This document shows positions 18,898-27,557 of a stretch of 64,000 nucleotides of DNA, in pieces. How positions within the stretch are numbered: position 1 is the stretch's first letter; each line of letters begins with the position of its first letter. Made by a program: the position numbers and the translations under genes. Source of the stretch: Agromyces subbeticus DSM 16689 (GTDB lineage Bacteria > Actinomycetota > Actinomycetes > Actinomycetales > Microbacteriaceae); assembly GCF_000421565.1 (NCBI RefSeq), contig NZ_ATXG01000011.1, positions 1 to 64,000 of the forward strand, in the 5' to 3' direction. The notes beneath the pieces are model-generated. The model searched no databases and was not told the DNA's origin. It was given only the letters and a program-made list of their open reading frames with translations.

Positions 18898-20589
18898 TCA
18901 GGAGGGCGGCGGCGCGTCGTCGAACGGCTCCTTCGGCGAGTAGCGGTCGAGCTGGCCGTCGACGACGACCGCCGCTGCGCTGGTGCTCGCGGTGTAGCCG
19001 AGCACCACGGGAAGGAACCGCTCTGAGCCGAGCGCCCGGAGCGCGAGGGCGCTCCTCGCCACCACCGTGGCCGTTCGGCGCGTGCTGCGCAGCAGCGCGA
19101 TCTCACCGAAGCCCTCACCCGGGCCGAGTGTCGCGACGACGCGACCATCGCCGACCACGTCGGCCTCGCCCATCTCGATGACGTAGAACCGGTCGCCGGG
19201 GTCGCCTTGCCTGAACACGGCGGCACCGGCGGCGACCTCGACGGACTCCATGCCGCGGGCGAGCTGCTCGATCGACGGCAGTGGCAGGGCGCGGAACATG
19301 CGTACTCGCTGGAGCAGGCCGATCTGCTCGTCGAGCACGTCGACCGAGCTGTCCATGCCGCGCAGCCGCCGCAGCGACAGAAGCGCCAGCACCGGGCACA
19401 CGAGACCGATCGCGATCAGCGCCGTCTCGACGCCGAACCATTCGACGAGCACCGACGCGACGACGGCGCCGATGCCGATGAACACGGCGACGAGACTCTC
19501 GAGCACCCCGAAGACGCGGGCGAGCACCTCGTCGGGCGCCATACGGGCGATGAGGGTGAACCCGGCGACGTCGATGAGGGCGTTGCCGACGCCGACGAAC
19601 GCGAGCAGCCCGAGCGCCGGGATCTCGGCGGGCGCGAGGCCGATGAGCGTGAACGGCAGGCCCCAGAGCCCGACCCCGACGGCGAACCACACCCCCAGCC
19701 GGCCGGTGCCGACGAGCAGCGACGCCGCGAGCGAACCGAGCACGGCCCCCACCCCGACGGCGGTCATCAGTGCGCCGACGCCCGGTTCCCCGGTGCCGAG
19801 CAGTTCGATCGCCACCACGACCGAGAGCACGGTGAGCGCGCCCCGCGTGAGTGCCTGCGCCGCCGCGAGCGCGAGGACGAGCGTCAGGTCGTGGTTCTGC
19901 ACGACGGCCCTGATGCCGTCGGCGGCCTCGCGCGGGAGGTTCGGATGCTTCGGCGCCGATGGTCGCGGCGGTGCGTCGTAGCGCAGCCGCAACAGCAGCG
20001 CCGCGGCCCAGAACGACGCCGCCGCGGCCACCGCGAACACGACGTCGACACCGGTGTACTGCAGGAGCACCGCGGCCAGCAGGGGGCCGACGAGGGTCGC
20101 CGCGGAGTCGAGGAGGCCGCGCACGACGTTGGCGCTCGCGAGCTCGTGCCCCGTGCGGCAGAGCGACGGAAGCAGCGCGGAGTGCGCCGGACGGTAGAGG
20201 GTCGCGGCGATCGTCGAGAGCACGGCGAGGGCGTAGATGACCACGACGGGCCCCGACAACGCCGCGACCAGGGCGGCCGCGGCCGTCGCGAGACCGCGCA
20301 CCACCGAGACGAGCACGAGCACCCGCTCGCGGCGTCCTCGGTCGGCGATGGGCGATAGCAGTGGAGCGAGGATCGCCGAGGGCAGCATCCGGAGCAGACC
20401 GACGAGTCCGAGCGCCACCGCACCGCCGTCGCGATAGGCGACGATGCCGAGCGCCACGGTGAACGCCCACTCGGCCGTCCAGGCGCCGAGGAAGCTGAGC
20501 TGGGCGCGGCGCAGGTTGGGATTGCGCCAGTTGCTCGTGAACGCGGCAGCAGCGTCGCGCACCCTGCCGTGGCGCCGAGCTTCGCCCAT
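18898..20589 (-). CDS. MFS transporter fused to a cyclic-nucleotide-binding domain
   Basis: 563 residues. About 20-415 is an MFS permease of about 12 helices with the loop motif DRGRRERVLVL after helix 2, as in the MFS_3/enterobactin-exporter-like group. About 430-535 is a CAP-ED/cNMP-binding domain: FRQGDPGDRFYVIEMGEADV then FGEIALLRSTRRTAT, in which E496 and R505 occupy the ribose- and phosphate-binding positions with the nine-residue spacing seen in PKA-type cassettes. So nucleotide binding is plausible. Substrate unknown. It sits between hpt and ftsH, upstream of the DUF2652 cyclase-like gene, and is not part of the usual block here. Confidence 0.88.
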   Translation of the reverse strand: MGEARRHGRVRDAAAAFTSNWRNPNLRRAQLSFLGAWTAEWAFTVALGIVAYRDGGAVALGLVGLLRMLPSAILAPLLSPIADRGRRERVLVLVSVVRGLATAAAALVAALSGPVVVIYALAVLSTIAATLYRPAHSALLPSLCRTGHELASANVVRGLLDSAATLVGPLLAAVLLQYTGVDVVFAVAAAASFWAAALLLRLRYDAPPRPSAPKHPNLPREAADGIRAVVQNHDLTLVLALAAAQALTRGALTVLSVVVAIELLGTGEPGVGALMTAVGVGAVLGSLAASLLVGTGRLGVWFAVGVGLWGLPFTLIGLAPAEIPALGLLAFVGVGNALIDVAGFTLIARMAPDEVLARVFGVLESLVAVFIGIGAVVASVLVEWFGVETALIAIGLVCPVLALLSLRRLRGMDSSVDVLDEQIGLLQRVRMFRALPLPSIEQLARGMESVEVAAGAAVFRQGDPGDRFYVIEMGEADVVGDGRVVATLGPGEGFGEIALLRSTRRTATVVARSALALRALGSERFLPVVLGYTASTSAAAVVVDGQLDRYSPKEPFDDAPPPS

Positions 20590-20661
20590 GCGATGACTCT
20601 AGGGCGTGCCGTCGCTCACCGTAGGGGAAAGTTCAGCAGGGAGCAGCGGAGCCCGAGCGGT

Positions 20662-21213
20662 TCAGGAGTAGACGTGCGGCGCGAGGATCGCGACGTCGCG
20701 GAGGTTGCGGTACTGCTCGGCGTAGTCGAGGCCGTAGCCGACGACGAACTGGTTCGGGATGTCGAAGCCGAGGTACTTGACGGTGACGTCGACCTTCGCG
20801 GCATCGGGCTTGCGCAGCAGCGCGCAGATCTCGACCGACTCCGCGCCGCGGGACTCGAGGTTGCCGAGCAGCCAACTGAGGGTCAGGCCCGAGTCGATGA
20901 TGTCTTCGACGATGAGCACGTGCTTGCCGGTGAGGTCGGTGTCGAGGTCTTTCACGATGCGCACAACGCCCGACGACTGCGTGCCGGCGCCGTAGGATGA
21001 CACGGCCATCCAGTCCATCTTGATATGCCCGGCGAGCTCGCGGGCGAGGTCGGCCATGACCATGACCGCGCCCTTCAGCACGCCGACGAGCAGCACGTCG
21101 CGGCCCTCGTAGTCGGCCTCGATGCGCCGGGCGAGCTCGGCCAGCTTCGCGTGGATCTCGGCTTCGGTGACGAGCACCTCGGTGAGGTCGGCCTCGATCT
21201 CGCGCGCGTACAT
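20662..21213 (-). CDS. hpt: Hypoxanthine phosphoribosyltransferase
   Basis: 183 residues. The PRPP-binding loop HVLIVEDIIDSGLTLSWLL is unmistakable, with GVLKGAVMVMADLAREL before it and VGYGLDYAEQYRNL near the end. It salvages hypoxanthine and guanine to IMP and GMP. GAAGGAG five bases before the ATG. It is next to tilS, the common Gram-positive pairing, 64 bases downstream of it. Confidence 0.96.
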   Translation of the reverse strand: MYAREIEADLTEVLVTEAEIHAKLAELARRIEADYEGRDVLLVGVLKGAVMVMADLARELAGHIKMDWMAVSSYGAGTQSSGVVRIVKDLDTDLTGKHVLIVEDIIDSGLTLSWLLGNLESRGAESVEICALLRKPDAAKVDVTVKYLGFDIPNQFVVGYGLDYAEQYRNLRDVAILAPHVYS

Positions 21214-21277
21214 ACGGCTCCTTCATGTGACATCGATTGGATGCGTCGAGCCTACGCGTTCACTCGCGTCGCGAGGG

Positions 21278-22363
21278 TCAGTGATCGCGCGGCAGCACCT
21301 CGGTCGAGCCGGTCGCGCTCAGCACGACATGGGCGCCCGCGCGCGTCGCCCGCACGCCGTCGGGCAGCTCGATGGGGCCCTGACCGTGCCAGTCGGTGAC
21401 GAGCCGGGTCACCTCGAGCGTCTGGGTGCGCGAGAGCGAGACGCCGAACTCGCTCTGCACCACGTGGCGCACGATGCGCTGGCGCAGCGCGGCCGGGTTC
21501 GCAGCGAGCGCCCCGGCCGAGATCGCGATGCCGGCCTCGGCCGGGTCGCAGATCTCCTCGATGACCTCTTCGATCTGCTCGGCGAAGGCCTCGTCGTCTT
21601 CGCGCAGTTGCTCGGCGGTGCGCACGAGGGCCTCGGCGATGCCCGGTCCGAGCTCGGCCTCGAGCACGGGCAGCACTCGCTCGCGCACCCGCACCCGTGC
21701 GTAGGCGGCGTCGGCGTTGTGGGGGTCGTCCCAGGCGACGAGGCCGGCATCGAGGCATGCCTGCCTCGTCGTCGCGCGACGGATGCCGAGGAACGGCCGG
21801 GCGTAGCGACCGGCACGAGCCGGCATGCCCGAGAGGCTCGTCGCGCCCGAGCCGCGGGCGAGGCCGAGCAGCACCGTCTCGGCCTGGTCGTCGAGGGTGT
21901 GGCCGAGCAGCACATGCACGGCACCGGTCTCGACAGCTGCGGCATCGAGCGCCGCATAGCGCGCCGAGCGAGCGGATGCCTCGGGCCCGCCCTCGCCCGT
22001 CACCTCGACGCGGCGCACGAGCACGGGGTCGAGCCCGAGGTCGCGCGCCTGCGCAGCGGCGGCCGCCGCGACATCTGCCGAGCCGGCCTGCAGGCCGTGA
22101 TCGACGACGATCGCACCGGCCCTGAGCCCCGCTCGCGGCGCCTCGAACGCGGTGGCCGCGGCGAGCGCGAGCGAGTCCGCCCCGCCCGAGAGCGCCACGA
22201 GCACGAGCGGCCCGCCGCTCCCCCGCTGCGATTCGGGCACGCCCGGGAGCACCCCGCGCACGGCGCGGCGCACATCGGCGATCGGCGGCGTCAGGCGCGG
22301 GCGTCGCGGGGCCGCAGCGCCTTCGGGAGGCTCAGGGAACGGCGCCGGCTGGTCGGAAGGCAT
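21278..22363 (-). CDS. tilS: tRNA(Ile)-lysidine synthase
   Basis: 361 residues from the ATG at 22363; upstream in-frame codons only extend into the promoter and the oppositely oriented ppa gene. The N-type ATP pyrophosphatase P-loop is [13 protein letters not shown], followed by [10 protein letters not shown] and [15 protein letters not shown]. It converts the wobble C of the CAU isoleucine tRNA to lysidine, which is essential. The first 35 residues are proline-rich. The C-terminal domain is shorter than in E. coli TilS, as usual in actinobacteria. Confidence 0.94.
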   Translation of the reverse strand: MPSDQPAPFPEPPEGAAAPRRPRLTPPIADVRRAVRGVLPGVPESQRGSGGPLVLVALSGGADSLALAAATAFEAPRAGLRAGAIVVDHGLQAGSADVAAAAAAQARDLGLDPVLVRRVEVTGEGGPEASARSARYAALDAAAVETGAVHVLLGHTLDDQAETVLLGLARGSGATSLSGMPARAGRYARPFLGIRRATTRQACLDAGLVAWDDPHNADAAYARVRVRERVLPVLEAELGPGIAEALVRTAEQLREDDEAFAEQIEEVIEEICDPAEAGIAISAGALAANPAALRQRIVRHVVQSEFGVSLSRTQTLEVTRLVTDWHGQGPIELPDGVRATRAGAHVVLSATGSTEVLPRDH

Positions 22364-22442
22364 CAAGGTAACCTTATTCCGCCGATCGTGCCGCGCCCGA
22401 GGCGGGCCGCCGGCAGAAGCTTCCAGACAAGGAGAACCCAGC

Positions 22443-22928
22443 ATGGGCGAGTACGCCGCCATCATCGAGATCCCCAAGGGGAGCCGCAACAAGTACGAGG
22501 TCGACCACGAGACCGGTCGCGTCTTCCTCGACCGCGTGCTCTACACGACGTTCGTGTACCCGACCGACTACGGCTTCTTCGAGAACACCCTCGGCGACGA
22601 CGGCGACCCGCTCGACGTGCTCGTGCTGCTCGACTACCCGCTCTTCCCGGGCGTCGGCGTCAAGGTGCGCCCGGTGGGCGTGTTCCACATGACCGACGAC
22701 GGCGGTGGCGACGCGAAGGTCATCGCGGTGCCCGCGGGCGACCCGCGCTGGAACCACATCCAAGACCTCGGCGACATCCCCGAGTTCACCCGCAAGGAGA
22801 TCGAGCACTTCTTCGAGCACTACAAGGACCTCGAGCCCGGCAAGTGGGTCAAGACCGAGGGCTGGGCCGACGCAGCAGAGGCCGAGGCGCTCATCGCCAA
22901 GGCGATCGAGAAGTTCCCCGGTCACTGA
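22443..22928 (+). CDS. ppa: Inorganic pyrophosphatase, family I
   Basis: 161 residues. [17 protein letters not shown] and [20 protein letters not shown] carry the conserved lysine, glutamate, arginine and the D-x-D-P-x-D metal site of family I enzymes. It hydrolyses pyrophosphate, pulling biosynthetic reactions forward. AGGAG precedes the ATG. It is divergent from tilS with a promoter region of about 80 bases, and two hairpins follow it. Confidence 0.97.
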   Translation: MGEYAAIIEIPKGSRNKYEVDHETGRVFLDRVLYTTFVYPTDYGFFENTLGDDGDPLDVLVLLDYPLFPGVGVKVRPVGVFHMTDDGGGDAKVIAVPAGDPRWNHIQDLGDIPEFTRKEIEHFFEHYKDLEPGKWVKTEGWADAAEAEALIAKAIEKFPGH

Positions 22929-22946
22929 CCAGGGCATGAACCGAGC

Positions 22947-22970
22947 GGATGTCGCGGGCTCGCGACATCC
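22947..22970 (+). other. Inverted repeat just after ppa
   Basis: GGATGTCGCG and CGCGACATCC form a perfect 10-bp stem with a 4-base loop (GGCT). It comes seven bases before a second, stronger hairpin (22978-23011). It may strengthen termination or protect the ppa mRNA end. Confidence 0.6.
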
Positions 22971-22977
22971 GGAACCT

Positions 22978-23011
22978 GAGAAGGGGCGGGCCTCACGGCC
23001 CGCCCCTTCTC
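22978..23011. terminator. Bidirectional terminator between ppa and the NlpC/P60 gene
   Basis: A perfect 15-bp stem (GAGAAGGGGCGGGCC with its complement) and a TCAC loop lie between two converging genes, 49 bases after ppa and 20 bases after the leftward peptidase gene. Symmetric, so it can serve both strands. Confidence 0.85.
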
Positions 23012-23031
23012 GCGTCTGTCGTCGTCGGCGC

Positions 23032-24306
23032 TCAGCCCGCGGGGCGCGCCGCGGCCGAGGGGCTGCCCCAGATCGGCCACTCGCGCACTGGCTTGCCGTA
23101 GTCGGGAGCCTCGAGGATGCGGCCGCCGCCGAGGTAGATCGCGACGTGATAGTAGCTGCCACCCGAACCCCAGAACAGCAGGTCGCCGCGCTGCACGTTG
23201 CCGAGCGAGACCGCCTTGCCGCGGCCCGCGAGCGTGTAGTACTGGTTGGTCGCCGAGTGTGTGCCGATGCCGATGCCCGCTGCGGCGTACGCCGCCCGGG
23301 TCAGGCCAGAGCAGTCCCAGACGTCGGGGCCGGCACCGCCGAGGCCGTACCGCTCGCCGAGTTGCTGGCTCGCGAACCAGATGGCGGTCTCGACGGCGCT
23401 CGCGTTCGGCGGAGCCGGGTCGGGATTGGGCGCGGGAGCTCCGCCACCGCCGCCTCCACCACCGCCGGGCGCAGGGCCCGGGCCAGGTGCCGGTGACGAG
23501 GGACGAGTCGCCTCCTGGAGCGCGGCAGCCGCCGCGGCACGTGCCTGCCCCTCGACGCGCTCGCGTTCGAGCTCGGCCGTCGTGTCCTTCAGCGTCGCGA
23601 GTTGCGCGTAGAGCTCGGCCGAACGCTGCTCCTGCACGGCGACGGCCGACATCGCGGCCTCTGCGGCCGCGTTCGCCTCGGTCGCCTTCGCCTCGGCGAG
23701 CGCGGCGAGCCGCGTTCGTTCGGCGGCGGCCGTCGCGGCCTGGGCGCGCAGTGCATCGGCGGTGTTCCGATCGGCGATCGCCTGCTCGTACACGGCCTGC
23801 GCCTGCTCGCCGAGCTTGGACGCCATGCCGAGCTGCTTCAGCAGCCCGTCGGCGTTCTCGCCCGAGAACACGAGTTCCGAGGTCAGGTCGTTGCCGGCCG
23901 TCTTCGCGAGGTGCGCGGCGAGCAGGCCCGCGCGCATCTTCGAGATCTCGGCGACGGCGTCGGCTTCATCGGCCTGCTGCCCGATCGTGCGTTCGCGTTC
24001 GGCCGCGCGGTCGCGCTCGTCGACGGCGATGCGGTACGACTCGGCCGCCATCTGCGACGCCTGCACCGCGACATCCGCTGCCTGCTGCAGACCCGCGAGC
24101 AGATCGCCCACGCGTGCGATCTCGGCCTGCTTCGTGGCCTCGTTGGTCTTCGCCTGCTCGATCTCGCTCCACGACGGGTAGTCGGGCTCGGCCATCGCCG
24201 GCCCGCCCGCTGCCACGACGGATGCGGTGACGGCGCCGACCGCGACCGTCGAGAAGACGGTGGCGGGCTTCACCCGCGACACCGGCCTGGTCCTGTTCTC
24301 AGCCAA
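23032..24306 (-). CDS. Secreted coiled-coil NlpC/P60 endopeptidase
   Basis: 424 residues. I chose the TTG at 24306 because GGGGGA lies six bases before it, although it overlaps the upstream stop by eight bases; a GTG about seven codons later is possible. Signal peptide to about residue 38, then a long alanine/glutamate-rich coiled coil (about 45-265), a proline/glycine-rich linker with a run of glycines, and a C40 catalytic domain (about 300-420) with C332 in WDCSGLT and H387 in YYHVAIYLG. Such proteins cleave peptide stems of peptidoglycan during cell separation (RipA-like). Its coiled coil resembles that of its upstream neighbour. Confidence 0.9.
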   Translation of the reverse strand: MAENRTRPVSRVKPATVFSTVAVGAVTASVVAAGGPAMAEPDYPSWSEIEQAKTNEATKQAEIARVGDLLAGLQQAADVAVQASQMAAESYRIAVDERDRAAERERTIGQQADEADAVAEISKMRAGLLAAHLAKTAGNDLTSELVFSGENADGLLKQLGMASKLGEQAQAVYEQAIADRNTADALRAQAATAAAERTRLAALAEAKATEANAAAEAAMSAVAVQEQRSAELYAQLATLKDTTAELERERVEGQARAAAAAALQEATRPSSPAPGPGPAPGGGGGGGGGAPAPNPDPAPPNASAVETAIWFASQQLGERYGLGGAGPDVWDCSGLTRAAYAAAGIGIGTHSATNQYYTLAGRGKAVSLGNVQRGDLLFWGSGGSYYHVAIYLGGGRILEAPDYGKPVREWPIWGSPSAAARPAG

Positions 24307-25654
24307 AGGAGATCCCCCGATCTGCCATGAAGGGTATCGGGTCGATGCGGTTGCCGCCGCTGTAGACCTCGAAGTGCAGGTGGCAGCCGTCGGAGGCACC
24401 GGTCGTGCCGCTCGAGGCGATGTTCTGGCCGGCGTCGACCCACGCTCCGACGCCGACGAATCGGCCGTTGTCGCGGATGTGGGCGTAGCCGGTCGAGACA
24501 CCGCCGCCGTGGTCGATCTTGATGAAGTTGCCGTAGGTGCCCGAGTAGCCCGAGAAGGTCACGACGCCGCTGTTCGCCGCGTAGATCGGCGAGGAGCATC
24601 CGGTGCCGAGGTCGACCGCGTAGTGGAAGCTGCCCGAGCAGCCGCCGCCGGAGCAGATCGGGGAACGCGGGCCGAAGTCGCCCGTGATGCGGCCACCGGC
24701 GGGCTTCGCCCAGCCCGAGGATGCCACGCCGCCCGGCGAGCCGCTGCGAGCTGCTTCTTCGCGGCGCTTCCGCTCCTCCTCCTGGCGGATGCGCTCACCC
24801 TCCTGGTACGCGGCGGTGGTCTTCGCCTCGGCGTCTTTCAGGAAGGCCAGCTGCGCGTCGAGCTCGATCTTCTTCGCCTGCGATTCGGCGAGCGCGGCCT
24901 CGGCAGCAGCCTGTGCCTCCTGCGCGGCCACGAGCGCGGCCTCGGCGGCGATGCGCAGCTTCTCGCGCTCGGCCTGCGCGACCTCGGCCTGATCTGCCAG
25001 CGCGAGGGCGGTGTTCTTCTTCTCCTGCGCCCGGTCGTAGATGCTCGAGGTGCGCTCGACCATCTTCTCCATGTTGCCGAGCTTGGAGAGCAGCGCGTCG
25101 GTCGCCTGCGCGTCACCGGCATCGAGGAAGAGGTTCACGCCGACGTCGTTGCCGCCCGAGCGGTAGAGCTGCGCGGCGACCTGGCCGGCATTGGTCTCGG
25201 CGACCTGCGCCTCGGTGGCGGATGCGTCGGCCTGGGCCTGGATCTGATCGGCCCTGATCACCGCCTCGTCGTACTTCTGCTGCGCGACGAAGAGTTCGTC
25301 GGTGCGCTTCTCGGCCTCGGCCCGCGTGAAGGCGACATTGTCTTCGAGCTGTGCGATGAGCGCCGTGACCTGCTCGACCGCGGCAGCGCCGGCGGCGGTG
25401 TTCGCCTTCGCGGCCTGCAGTTCGTCCCACGTCGGGTAGGTGGCGGCGATCGCCGGCTGCGGAACCGTGACGATCGGCCCGACGAGGGCCGCGGCGATGA
25501 TGGCGACGACGGCGATGAGTCGGCGGGGCGTCTGCGATCTGCGCGCACTCCGTTCGCGGCGTTCGCGCGGTGCGCGCTGGACGCCTCGCCCGCCCCGCGG
25601 AACCGGGCTCGTTCGGGCTCGGGCGGTGGGCGTGCGATCTGTGGTGCGGTACAT
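24299..25654 (-). CDS. Secreted coiled-coil M23 family metallopeptidase
   Basis: 451 residues. GGGGAAAG precedes the ATG. A long arginine-rich cytoplasmic head and one signal/anchor helix (about 48-70) are followed by a coiled coil (about 75-305) and an M23 LytM domain (about 320-450). Zinc ligands are visible: H344 and D348 in HYAVDLG, and H425/H427 in CHLHFEV. It cleaves peptidoglycan cross-links. The mature start YPTWDELQAAK is paralogous to YPSWSEIEQAK of the downstream gene, so the pair arose by duplication with exchange of the catalytic domain. Coiled-coil forms of this type are often regulated by FtsEX. Confidence 0.92.
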   Translation of the reverse strand: MYRTTDRTPTARARTSPVPRGGRGVQRAPRERRERSARRSQTPRRLIAVVAIIAAALVGPIVTVPQPAIAATYPTWDELQAAKANTAAGAAAVEQVTALIAQLEDNVAFTRAEAEKRTDELFVAQQKYDEAVIRADQIQAQADASATEAQVAETNAGQVAAQLYRSGGNDVGVNLFLDAGDAQATDALLSKLGNMEKMVERTSSIYDRAQEKKNTALALADQAEVAQAEREKLRIAAEAALVAAQEAQAAAEAALAESQAKKIELDAQLAFLKDAEAKTTAAYQEGERIRQEEERKRREEAARSGSPGGVASSGWAKPAGGRITGDFGPRSPICSGGGCSGSFHYAVDLGTGCSSPIYAANSGVVTFSGYSGTYGNFIKIDHGGGVSTGYAHIRDNGRFVGVGAWVDAGQNIASSGTTGASDGCHLHFEVYSGGNRIDPIPFMADRGISFG

Positions 25655-25876
25655 CTTTCCCCGTCCACGCGGGCTCGGGTCCCCGCGCTCCTCGCTCTCG
25701 GTTCGGGCACTGGCAGCCCCCACGATATGCATGGATCCGGCGCTTTCCGGGCATTTGCGGCGCATGTCCGCGGATGCTCCGTGGCGGGCCCCGCGGCATC
25801 CGCGGCACTCGTTTTGCCATCTCGCCCGACTGCACGTATGCTTGGCTGTCGGCGGGCGTGCCCAGCACAGCCCTCC

Positions 25877-25949
25877 GGCCCCATCGTTTAGTGGCCTAGG
25901 ACACCGCCCTTTCACGGCGGCAGCACGGGTTCGAATCCCGTTGGGGTCA
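25877..25949 (+). tRNA. tRNA-Glu (UUC)
   Basis: 73 bases fold as a cloverleaf. The acceptor stem pairs GGCCCCA with TGGGGTC, allowing one G-U. The anticodon loop CTTTCAC has TTC at 25911-25913, and the T loop is TTCGAAT. Discriminator A; CCA is not encoded. It opens a three-tRNA cluster. Confidence 0.96.
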
Positions 25950-26010
25950 CTGCACGACATACAATTGCAAGACATATAACTGAATACCTCGGTGCCGCAA
26001 GGTGCCACGA

Positions 26011-26084
26011 GGCCCTGTAGCGCAGTTGGTTAGCGTGCCGCCCTGTCACGGCGGAGGTCGCGGGTTCAAGTCCCGTCAGGGTCG
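26011..26084 (+). tRNA. tRNA-Asp (GUC)
   Basis: 74 bases. Acceptor GGCCCTG pairs with CAGGGTC (one G-U); the anticodon loop CTGTCAC has GTC at 26045-26047; T loop TTCAAGT. Discriminator G, as required for aspartate identity; no encoded CCA. Confidence 0.96.
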
Positions 26085-26093
26085 CTCAGGCGA

Positions 26094-26130
26094 CAAGCCC
26101 TTTCCCTTACGAGAGAAGGGGCTTTCTCCT
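26094..26130 (+). terminator. Possible terminator after tRNA-Asp
   Basis: AAGCCC and GGGCTT arms flank a pyrimidine/purine stretch and are followed by TTCTCCTTATT. The stem needs a bulge, so this may be partial terminator or processing structure before tRNA-Phe. Confidence 0.4.
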
Positions 26131-26173
26131 TATTCGAGGCAGCAGTTCGATGCAGATCGAGCGGATGCCCCGA

Positions 26174-26249
26174 GGCTCTGTAGCTCAGTTGGTAGAGCGC
26201 ACGACTGAAAATCGTGAGGTCACGGGATCGACGCCCGTCGGAGCCACCA
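26174..26249 (+). tRNA. tRNA-Phe (GAA)
   Basis: 76 bases including an encoded CCA (26247-26249). Acceptor GGCTCTG pairs with CGGAGCC; the anticodon loop CTGAAAA has GAA at 26207-26209. The T loop reads ATCGACG, unusual in starting with A where most tRNAs have T54T55C56, but the stems are intact. Confidence 0.93.
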
Positions 26250-26253
26250 CCTG

Positions 26254-26284
26254 AAAGCCCCCGGTCTCCCCGGGGGCTTTTCTC
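26254..26284 (+). terminator. Intrinsic terminator of the tRNA cluster
   Basis: AAAGCCCCCGG and CCGGGGGCTTT form an 11-bp stem with a TCTCC loop and end in TTTTCT. It starts five bases after tRNA-Phe. Confidence 0.88.
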
Positions 26285-26335
26285 GTCTGTTCGGCTTCGT
26301 TGACGCGTGATCCCGCGGCGAGGATGATCGTCGAC

Positions 26336-27226
26336 ATGGCCACGACCGCGGCTCGACGCCGACACCCCAGGCGGGCAGCGTCGCGTCTGGCCGAGCGATG
26401 GACGACCGTCGACGGCATCGATGTCTTCTATCGCGAGTCGCCGGCACCGCCGGATGCCCCGGCGATGATGCACCTGCACGGCTTCGGCCTCTCGGGCCGC
26501 TACCTCCTGCCGACGGCCGAGCGGTTGATGAACGAGTTCCACACGCTCGTGCCCGACCTGCCGGGGTTCGGACACAGCGGCAAGGCACCCGACGCCCTCG
26601 ACGTGCCCGGCCTGGCGCGGGCTGCCGTGGGGTTCCTCGACGACCGCGGCATCGAATCGGCCACGCTGGTCGGCAACTCGATGGGGTGCCCGGTGATTCT
26701 CGAGTACGCCTTCCGCCACCCCGAACGTCTCGACCGTGCCGTGCTCGTCTCGCCGGCGGGCGGCCTGCACAACCAGCCCCTGCGCCGGGCCGTGGGCCAG
26801 CTGACTCGAGACGGCACTCGCGAACCGCCGCGCATGATGCGGGTTGCGACTCCCGACTACCTGCGGTTCGGGGTGCCGAGCACCTTCAAGATGTTCCGCG
26901 CCCTCACCCGCTACCCGACGCTCGAGCGGCTGCTCGAACTGCGGATCCCGACGCTCGTGGTCATCGGAGACCGGGATCCACTGATGCCGGGGCCGGCCCG
27001 CGTCAAGGAGGTCGCCGGCCGCACCGACAACCACGTGCTGCTCGTCATGATCGAGGGCGCCGCGCACGCCATCAACTTCAGCCACCCGGGTGAACTCGCG
27101 CACCTCATCCGCCTGTTCATGGCCGACCAGCCGATCGTCGACGACCCCGATGCACCCGGGCACTCGCGGTCGTTCGAGATCCACCGCGGAGCGCTGCATC
27201 CGCCCACGAAGGAACAATCGAACTGA
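26336..27226 (+). CDS. Alpha/beta hydrolase
   Basis: 296 residues from the ATG at 26336; earlier in-frame starts at 26300 and 26324 lack a well-placed ribosome-binding site. The fold is clear: oxyanion loop HLHGFG, nucleophile elbow GNSMG with S115, acid in IGDRDPL and histidine in GAAHAINF. Related to the meta-cleavage hydrolase/proline iminopeptidase-like group; the substrate cannot be told. It follows the tRNA cluster terminator and is followed by a small acidic protein gene. Confidence 0.85.
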   Translation: MATTAARRRHPRRAASRLAERWTTVDGIDVFYRESPAPPDAPAMMHLHGFGLSGRYLLPTAERLMNEFHTLVPDLPGFGHSGKAPDALDVPGLARAAVGFLDDRGIESATLVGNSMGCPVILEYAFRHPERLDRAVLVSPAGGLHNQPLRRAVGQLTRDGTREPPRMMRVATPDYLRFGVPSTFKMFRALTRYPTLERLLELRIPTLVVIGDRDPLMPGPARVKEVAGRTDNHVLLVMIEGAAHAINFSHPGELAHLIRLFMADQPIVDDPDAPGHSRSFEIHRGALHPPTKEQSN

Positions 27227-27319
27227 CGGCGCGTCCCACCGCGCCCGCGCCCCACGGCACGACCTGGGCCGGCCGTCAAGGGGTTGGCAGATGCCGCCCG
27301 CCCTGCGAGCGTCGAGGGC

Positions 27320-27544
27320 ATGGACGTGCAGAACGAACCGATCGAAGACGGCCACGACGACGCGAGCCTGCGGCAGAAGCTCGCGGGCATCGTGGTGCAG
27401 ATGCGCAGCGACCTCGGAACCGGCGCCGTCGACGACCTGCGCGTGATGGCGCGTCAGCGACTCGAAGACGCCGGGCTCCCGGCATCCGACGACGACATCG
27501 ACGCCGTCGTCGCGGCAGTGCAGGCGCGCCCCGCGAACGAGTGA
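27320..27544 (+). CDS. Small acidic hypothetical protein
   Basis: 74 residues, soluble, helical and acidic, with no cysteines. The middle (QKLAGIVVQMRSDLGTGAVD) and the end (SDDDIDAVVAAVQ) look like a folded three-helix unit. The ATG at 27320 has GAGGG close before it; a TTG at 27284 is an alternative. It converges on the PHP gene with 13 bases between. No family recognised. Confidence 0.6.
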   Translation: MDVQNEPIEDGHDDASLRQKLAGIVVQMRSDLGTGAVDDLRVMARQRLEDAGLPASDDDIDAVVAAVQARPANE

Positions 27545-27557
27545 CGGCCCTCGCGGG

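Noticed and set aside
25877-26249. tRNA cluster considered as a phage or element attachment site
   Set aside because: No integrase, no duplicated tRNA 3' end and no change of gene type near it.
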